From assembly GCF_032362555.1 (NCBI RefSeq), contig NC_083505.1, forward strand, positions 10,593,501 through 10,657,500: a stretch of 64,000 bases of DNA, read 5' to 3'. This document shows positions 56,735 to 64,000 of this stretch, in pieces. The translations under genes and the position numbers were made by a program. Under the pieces are notes generated by a model. It worked only from the letters and a program-made list of their open reading frames with translations. It was not told the DNA's origin and did not search any database. The stretch comes from Amyelois transitella (Eukaryota; Arthropoda; Insecta; Lepidoptera; Pyralidae). How positions within the stretch are numbered: the stretch's first letter is position 1; each line of letters begins with the position of its first letter.

Positions 56735-56870
56735 GCGGGGATTGATGGGTGGTTTAAGACTTTCGATTTTTTAAACAAACGGTATGAGGGTTCGAATCCT
56801 ACTGCAGTTTGTACAATACCTTTTTGATGAGTAAGGTATAACGTGACTGTTCCTCAGACGAGGATAATGA
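56735..56870 (+). mobile_element. Possible tRNA-like SINE remnant
   Basis: GATGGGTGGTTTAAGA (A box-like) is followed about 30 bases later by AGGGTTCGAATCCTACTG (B box), the arrangement of a tRNA-derived SINE head. The rest is too diverged to define ends. Confidence 0.35.
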
Positions 56871-57153
56871 TGATGCCATACTAACCAACCTAATCGCGTA
56901 GCAATTGGTAGAATTGCCATCTTTATGTAAAAATACTGAGCAATGTCATATTAATCTCAACAAAATATATTAAAGAGCATATTGATCTCATTGATTTACT
57001 TTACATATCATATGTATATATAGCCCAAACACAAGGGTCTAGAAAGCATTTCTTACCAAGTTTACCGTATCAATGTACCAAGTCTTATGTGGTTGAGAAA
57101 TGCACTAACAGAGTATTTCTCGAAATTCCCCCGACAGTGGAATTACGGGATTT

Positions 57154-57408
57154 ACTGTTAATGTTACACTGGAGTATTCTAGTCAATCATAATTACGGAA
57201 AATAATTATAACCGTCCCTGTAATTTACCTGTGTCTACCACCTGGATCACCCGGCTTCATAAAATATATCGAAAGCTGTTCATAAACCATACATCGGACA
57301 CGTAAACTGTTAATGTTACACGGGAGTATTCTAGTTAATCATAATTAAGGAAAATAATTTTAACCGTCCCTGTAATTTACCTGTCTTTACCACCTGGATC
57401 ACCTGGAT
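57154..57408 (+). repeat. Direct repeat of about 100 bp
   Basis: ACTGTTAATGTTACAC..., GGAGTATTCTAGT, CCGTCCCTGTAATTTACCTG and ACCACCTGGATCACC occur in order at 57154-57252 and again at 57306-57404, about 152 bases apart, with a few substitutions. Confidence 0.85.
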
Positions 57409-58497
57409 TAGTCACAGGCAGACCTAGGGAAGTCTCAACGGCTACAAATTCTAGATAGCAATGAAGTCTGCAAGTGCCCGTGTTAGTTTTATACTGCATT
57501 AAAATTCAGTTAGCCGGGAATTTTGTTTACTTTGTATGCGAATGTTCCGACTCCCTCGTTTCCGAGATTTATCGCTGATGCAACAAAAATATTCTATCCA
57601 ACATTGAAGTTTCTTATGAATATATGAAAGCTCTTTGTTGTTTGAAATAATATTGGGTATAAAACATTTTGATAACAGTATAAGGTACGCCAACTTTAGG
57701 ATTTCACAGGGTTCTTTTATTTTTTCCATAATACTATTCTGAATTACACATTTTCGTTTATTTTATTTCTTACACTATAATTCTATTTAGAACCTTCAAA
57801 TTAACGAGCAGCCAACATTTCACAAACATTCATAATAATAATTTCAAACTACGAGTAACAAGATACATCTACAATGTGCTACGACTTGCTACGAGGCTAC
57901 GGCGTAGCTCCGTTTATTTCCATCGGATAGGTTGCCGAGCGAGCTTTTTAATTAAGTGCTCTCGCAGTAATATCTAGTACATTACCGACAGGAGATTGCA
58001 GCTCTAAAGCTCGCTTACTATGTATCTTTAATTCCTTTGGTACTTAGACGTGGTTCGTTTTATTTTTATGAAGCATTTTTCTAGTTTTTAATATTTTCGT
58101 TTGATTTGAAATAAAAAAAAATATATTTTGTTAACTGAAAGAGTGACATGGAATAAATATGCCTTTGCTATTTATTGTTTCCATTGGTTATGTACTATTT
58201 CTTTTAAAAAAAAATTTGTCCCTTATGGTTATAAAAAACTAAAATAAAATGTCAATATTTTTTTTTTATTTAAGTGTCTTAAAGTGTTTATTCTCATATG
58301 TTTTTTTATACATACAAATTTATTTCCAAGACAAGTTGATTTCATTCATAGCCAACTGTGAAATCTTTTTAAAATGAAGAACACTTTATATGTAGTATCC
58401 TTTCTACTTTCTACAAAAGTAATAAAAAAATTATAAATATCTAAAAGCCACACCAGTTACAAATAGTTATTTTTTCATTAGTTGTCAATAGTTGTTT

Positions 58498-58712
58498 AGA
58501 AAGAATAGGACCACTCCATCTCTTTCCCATGGATGTCGTAAAAGGCGCCTAAGGGATAGGCTTACAAACTTGGGATTCTTTTTTAGGCGATGGGCTAGCA
58601 ACCTCAATTCGCAATTCTATTATTAACCCAAATAGCTGAACGTGGCCATTCAGTTTTTTCAAGACTCTTGGCTCTGTCTACCCCGCAAGGGTATAGACGT
58701 GACCATATATAT
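58498..58712 (+). repeat. Best copy of the aataggaccactccatctc repeat
   Basis: It runs from AGAAAGAATAGGACCACTCC through CCCATGGATGTCGTAAAAGG, GGCGATGGGCTAGCAACCT and GGCTCTGTCTACCCCGCAAG to TATAGACGTGACCATATAT. This is a very frequent lepidopteran dispersed repeat. Partial copies here are at 7411-7560, 8675-8850 (reverse), 32613-32692 (reverse) and 53750-53890. Confidence 0.8.
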
Positions 58713-58899
58713 GTATTTTTTCATAAACTCGGGATCGATGCTTGTGGTTCAGAGGCAGAACCTTTGTGCCAAAGAATAAAAGGCTACCTAATAATAAAAA
58801 GAAAGCATGATAAAGCTTTCTAAAGCCATTGAAAGCTTTCCCGTTCTAGAAGATCTATACATATAATAAAACAGTTAAAATATTTTTGTCTGTACATTT

Positions 58900-59225
58900 A
58901 GTATTTTTGACTTTAATGAGTAGAGAGGACTAGTGTCATCCAGACAAATATTAATTTTTAAAAATATGGGTGGTCTGTTTGTCTGTACGTATGATCACGC
59001 TTATCTCTGAAAGTTCTAAACCAATTTTGTTAAACTTTCACCAATGTGTTTTCTGACTCACCACTTTCACCAATTGCTTTAAATTCAGCAAAATATTACA
59101 GGACTTCGGTCTTTAAAAAATATTTTACCATTTGAATTACTCAACATATCAACAGATCCATACTAAAATTATACATGTGAAAGTTTGTTTGATTGTTTGT
59201 CCGCCTTTCGCAGAAGAACCTAGTA
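58900..59225 (+). repeat. Fragments of a common lepidopteran non-autonomous element
   Basis: TGTTTGTCTGTACGTATGAT followed by TTCTAAACCAATTTTGTTAAA is the usual opening of an element whose ends are seen at 59380-59442 (GGACATAGGGTACATCCACA then GAGTGGAGCCGCAGGAAAAT) and again at 60420-60545. A second opening (GTTTGATTGTTTGTCCGC) lies at 59184. Confidence 0.5.
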
Positions 59226-59330
59226 AAAAAAAAGAAAATAGCAGTTATAATTAGATTTAAGTGATGTGACGTCAATAAGTGATACCTTGTATCCAATTTT
59301 GAAAATAAATCTATTATATTCTATTCTAAC
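59225..59330 (-). repeat. Dispersed repeat family, copy 3
   Basis: Reverse-strand copy sharing GGATACAAGGTATCACTTAT, GACGTCACATC and TTAAATCTAATTATAA with the copies at 49258 and 5020. It is inserted within other repeat fragments. Confidence 0.65.
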
Positions 59331-60119
59331 CACAAAACCGATTATTTTCGTGACGTGAAAATTTTCACAGTTATAATGTGGAGTACGAAGAAGGACATAG
59401 GGTACATCCACACGAGTGGAGCCGCAGGAAAATGCTAGTTTATTATAAAATGTTAGCAGCAATGTCGAACCGAAAGTCAAAGCGTCGCAGGTACCGGGAC
59501 AATCTTTTTGCCGTCCTCCTCAAAGCTTTCCGAAGCTGCAAAAGTTCGCTCTCGAGGAAAACGAAATAAAAACCTAAGCGTAATTAATCACAGCGCTGCC
59601 GTTCGATACTGAACTACAAAGGAGCTTTTTTAAGCCCCTTTCGTAGAAAGCTATGTTGTCGTCATTGTGTTTATTATATATTTTAAAGGTTTATGGTTAA
59701 TGTTAACTTTTTGTTTTTTTTTTTAAGTCCGTCTGCCCAGGTTGAACATCTTTCATAGATTTATAAATACAATTCTATAAAAAATAATTTTTTAACGCAG
59801 AATTTAAATGGAGAAGTAAATATTAGTGCACATCAGAGTATATAGTTTTGTGATAATTTTTGATTTGCATCAAATATGTTAATGCCTTATTTCATGAATC
59901 ATAATAATTCTAGCTACACCTCAGTAATTTCGTAAAAAAATGATATTCCAGGTTATATTTTGCCATGTACTAAATTTTAACAAAATCGGTTACGCACGGA
60001 AAACTACTAGTTTTGCGTGTGAAAGGGTAAAAAACACACATTGGTACAAACTTTCACGCTAATAATATTACTAGAATAGTAGGATTTCATGAGCTAATTC
60101 CATCTATGCTATTAAAATA

Positions 60120-60300
60120 ACATAAAATCCGCTTGAAGGGCGCTCGGTCGAGTGTCGGGTATTCTCAAATAATTTTAATAGATGTCCGGTGGTGGGGGCG
60201 GGAAGCGGAGTGGGGGGAGGGGGTTCGCGAAATGAGATTTCCTCTCCTTTGAGTCGCGGCGCGCAGGCCGCTCTGTGACCGCGACACCGTTCTGAATCAT
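60120..60300. promoter_or_regulatory. G-rich and CpG-rich island
   Basis: It has a G-run block (GGTGGTGGGGGCGGGAAGCG, 60189-60208, then GGGGGGAGGGGG) followed by CpG-rich sequence (GAGTCGCGGCGCGCAGGCC). The plus strand here could form G-quadruplexes. No coding frame is supported. Confidence 0.3.
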
Positions 60301-60409
60301 AACCAAGGAGCTAAATGATAAATGGAGTTATAACGATGTTTTTTTTTCTGATATTGTGAAGAAAAAAATTAGCTTAAAAGCAACGCTCTTCTTATGCAGA
60401 TAACAGGGA

Positions 60410-60550
60410 ATAACTTATTAAGGATTAGGATTTCAAAATCACTAAACCGATCTGAATGTAATTTCGCATACATATAGCGTGGAGTACGGAGAAGGACATA
60501 CATACAGTACTTTCCACGTGGGCGGAGCTGCGAGCGAAAGCTAATTAGTC
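60410..60550 (+). repeat. 3' end of a common non-autonomous element
   Basis: The order 'cactaaaccgatctgaat', GCGTGGAGTACGGAGAAGGA, GTGGGCGGAGCTGCGAGCG and AAAGCTAATT matches the border region at 59380-59442. Confidence 0.5.
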
Positions 60551-62200
60551 ATAAATTAAGCTCATTGACTTACGAGTATATAGCGGATACTTATATACTC
60601 GTTTATAGTCATTCGCAACATTAGCGTTAAAACCGGATTTAATTTTAGTGTTGCGAACTCTAGTCGGTAATACATTCTGGTCACAACCCTCATATATCAA
60701 CGTTTCAGGCGCTACTACAACGCGAACGTGCTTTATATCGTCGCTTGCTTGTATTCAGATGTGCAGACTTTTTGTGGAGCGGAAAAATATTGGGACGCAG
60801 GAAAAACGGAAATTTATTTATTGCTTTTTTTGTAACAGTAAACTATGTTTTAGTTTTATATTATATCGATAGTTCATATAAGCCTTGTGGTTTATTGTTA
60901 AAAAGTAAATAAGTTTTAACTTATCGTATTATTGTCATATAAAAGTCATCCATTTTTTTTACGCGTATTATCTACATCCTAATTATAACACTAGTTTACG
61001 AGGCACACATTGGTTGCTCACAAGAGACAAAATGATATTTAAAGCCGCATTTTTTGTCTACATTTTGTACGTATATATTTTGTATATATGTATGTTTATA
61101 AAAAATGCTGGCCTGTATATTCATTAGAAAAATAAAAACAAATTCTCTTTGATAACAAGACCATGTTCTAACTAGACAAGAAAATTCTAAACAAATACAA
61201 AAAGAAGGAGGACAAAGGATTCAAGCGGGCGTTTCTGTGAAATTGGAGAGCGCCAACAATTCCCTTGATTTTAATTTCATCGGCGGGAACCGTTCGGGTG
61301 ACAGCCGCAATACATTGAAAATTCAAAAGATTTATAAAACAAAAGCTCCTTTTTAAAACGAAACAAAAACATAGGTAATATGCTTGCCTGGTAATATTTG
61401 CGATGTATTTATATCGGCTTAAATATATTTCTGCTTCTCTCCCTCGCCTTCTCTTTAATCTACTTTTTTCTTATACAAGGATTTTAAAGCAAACGCAATA
61501 TAATATGATTCTTGGTTACAAAGTATATGCATAATCGGAACCGTAAATACTTATGTTTCCATTAATTTCTAAACTATAAAACAACATATTGTAAGACAAT
61601 AAAATAAGACAAATGCCTCTAGGTCTTTCTCTTATTTGCCACAAATCTTAGCAGACGTAGATTGAAAACTTTCCACGAAAGGAGTTCCAAGACAAACCAG
61701 CTCATTAAGGAGTTGAACTGGAAATAGTTCGAAAACCATCTGCAAAGCGGATTGTTAGCGGAGTTAGCGCTGACTCGTTCTGGATTGTCGACTTCTGCAG
61801 ACACCGCCAAATGTGAACAACAAGTTTCGAAGCCTTGTGAATACCTTGACATTATATTTAAATGTGTATTAACTCACCTTCTTACTCGTACATAAGCACA
61901 CGAAATATTACTTCATTTTTTGTATGATACCATTAATATCTAAACCGCCTTTATGGTATAATCTGTTCTTTTTAAGATTAAATAAATCTAAAATCTCGCA
62001 AATACATGATCATCATATGATTGTCAAGAAGAGAGCACACACATTTATTGATAAGTGAATCGGTCTATACACGTTGTGCTCAAGTGTCAATAAATACCCA
62101 AAAACAGACAAGCGCATTGATATAATAAATTATAAAATTATAATTATAAAATTGATCGGAAACATCTGCGACATTACTCTTAACGTTTCATTGCGTTATT
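60550..62200. other. AT-rich non-coding stretch
   Basis: No gene supported. A GC-richer unique patch at 61200-61330 (CGCCAACAATTCCCTTGATT, CGGCGGGAACCGTTCGGGTG) has no open frame and could be another regulatory island. Confidence 0.35.
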
Positions 62201-62209
62201 TCCTCACAT

Positions 62210-62465
62210 AAAAATGTCGTTTAAAAATTTGCGCGCACATCAGCAATCAGGCTTTCCCCAGGCGGTATTTACAGACAAGTCTCAGTGCGGGCCTTACACA
62301 AACCTCATTGATCCCTCCCTAACCTCCCCCTGCCCCCTCATCGGAGCCATTAGAGGCTGTATCGAGGGTCTCCCACTCAATCACGGCGGATGTCCGTCAA
62401 CTTTTGTGCGCCGCCGCCCTTTTGATATCACTCGTGTCAGCCGCATCGCTCCCGGATAGGCTTTT
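62210..62465. promoter_or_regulatory. GC-richer unique island
   Basis: About 250 bases, with a C-rich tract (CCTAACCTCCCCCTGCCCCC) and CpGs. The frame at 62214-62459 starts with ATG but has no recognisable domain, splice signals or codon bias, so I read it as non-coding. Confidence 0.25.
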
Positions 62466-64000
62466 GACTAATTTTGAATGTAACTATTTTATATACATGG
62501 CATGACTCGAGGGGACAAAGGTAACTTATATTTTGGGTATCTGAATAAAAAAATTGTAAGGATATTTTTGTTATTTTTACTTCGGTCTTTGATGGTAAGA
62601 AATATAAAATCTTTGTCTGCTCTTTATGCTTTATACCCTGCAATAACGCAATTCACACATACATAGTTGATGGCACTGAAAAAATATGTACCTTTCGTCC
62701 TGGAAAAAAAACAACAAATCCTGTGGAATTTACGTCAAACAAAACGACGTGGGTGAAAATATTTAATTTTGTCCATATTCTTGATAAATATTTTGTCAGA
62801 TCAAATTCGACGAACACTGTTCGTTATTATGATGTTACCACAATTCGCACTGAAGTTCAGTGCACCATAAAATGCAGCAAGTTGGCATATTTGTCACAAG
62901 TTAGCACCGCGCCGGCGAACTTCAACAAAAGCTCTGTTTGTTCGCTCGCAGCTTCACTCAAATTACCGCAAGTTTTATTATGTAACATGTAGTGCAGCGC
63001 AAACATGCACTTAATGGAGAATTTGTTGCATGCAGCTTGCGTATTTAGTAGCAAACTTTGAACAGAATCCTTTAGTTTGTATGGAATTTCTCTTAGTTAT
63101 TCTAACCCTGAGTGACAAATAAGCTATCATAGTGTTGATGTATGAGTTAGTGTGCATACTATATGAGAAAGGTCCGAAAATACCTAGTAAAAAATTAAGA
63201 ATATTTAACGCAGCAAGATCATTATACCCACGCTATTACTAACAGAATTTCCAAATGGAATCATTATGCAATATGCCGTATTTAAAAAAATTCTGTTTAT
63301 TTTTAAAGTACTGAGAGAATTACAAATTCAATACTTCGTTTTCTGATTTAAAAAGATAAACCTTTTTTTCCAAACAAAACCGTACAAAGAGCATTACAGA
63401 TTTAATATTTCACTCCCTGTTATTTCGAGTAGTGGTAAATATATGTAACATGGACGCAATAGTACATAATAGTGGTGAGGGCCCAGACAGGTTGTATCGC
63501 TATCGATATTTAATTTCGGCGATGCGCAGGGAGGGGAATTAAAACCCAGCAGAGCGAAATGCAAATAGACTTACCTACAACATCCAAATTAATCCTTTGG
63601 GGCAGCTTTCGGCCTTTGTGGCACCCGATACGGAGCTAGGAAATATTGCTGCCTGCACTCGACTTTCATTACGGTTAATATTGGCGGAGGCCCGATATTT
63701 TCCAATCACTTCACTATAATATTCATGAAGGCGTTCGAAATGCAGTTCCGTATACATTAAACATCAGTTTGACTTCAATCCGAAAAGGTTAATAATGTAG
63801 GCGGCTAAAGTTATCACGATTGGTGTTTTTTTTTATCTTAATACGCGAAGAAGGCGTCATGACAGTCTGTGAACAGAAACGAAGCACAGGGGCAATTGAT
63901 TTGTAGAGATGAATAATATAGGTAGATATAAGAGTACTCGTATTACTCACTTATCCGAGAAAATTTACCTGTAGAAAATTTTGCAGCTTTCAGACTCTAG
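62466..64000. other. Non-coding right edge with a TF-motif-rich patch
   Basis: Mostly AT-rich. The patch at 63470-63790 is unique and GC-richer. It carries TATCGATA (63501-63508), an octamer ATGCAAAT (63559-63566) and several TTAAT cores (63517-63524, 63588-63593), again without a credible coding frame. No gene could be supported to the edge. Confidence 0.3.

Noticed and set aside
62214..62459. Plus-strand 81-codon frame starting with ATG
   Set aside because: No recognisable domain, no codon preference and no splice or polyadenylation context; more likely chance in a GC-richer island.

Overview
The window looks like nuclear DNA of a moth or butterfly. It is AT-rich, its genes have many short exons with GT-AG introns, and it carries several repeat types familiar from Lepidoptera: a tRNA-derived SINE, the 'aataggaccactccatctc' repeat, a LINE 3' fragment, and mariner and Tc1-like remnants. 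No species can be named from the sequence alone.

Layout. (1) 1-1510: a mariner element with a D,D34D transposase, complete except for one in-frame stop near its end. (2) 1.5-9 kb: mostly non-coding. On the minus strand two candidate exons (5877-5906 and 4296-4385) could be the 5' end of a villin/gelsolin-like gene running off the left edge. (3) 9157-9645: a compact plus-strand gene for an unrecognised 162-residue protein, convergent with (4) 9793-11864, a three-exon minus-strand gene for mitochondrial elongation factor Ts. (5) 13.78-14.4 kb: a decayed Tc1-like transposase. (6) 14718-49738: one very large plus-strand gene, which dominates the window. Its 73 coding exons join in phase into an uninterrupted protein of 3981 residues, an axonemal inner-arm dynein heavy chain closest to DNAH7. 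Splice sites and phases were worked out by hand, exon by exon. (7) 50-64 kb: no convincing gene, but repeats and several GC-richer islands that resemble promoters or conserved regulatory elements, one with a perfect RFX X-box.

The genes do not form a pathway: EF-Ts serves mitochondrial translation, the dynein drives sperm-flagellar or ciliary beating, and the mariner is a mobile element. The most unusual signals lie inside the dynein gene. They are two non-canonical GC-AG introns, a decayed second copy of an AAA3 exon in the next intron, two independent small tandem duplications that each copied a splice site (one acceptor, one donor), and a near-perfect intronic hairpin. Other notable points are a 23-bp perfect hairpin at 55.4 kb and the possible unannotated villin-like gene on the left.
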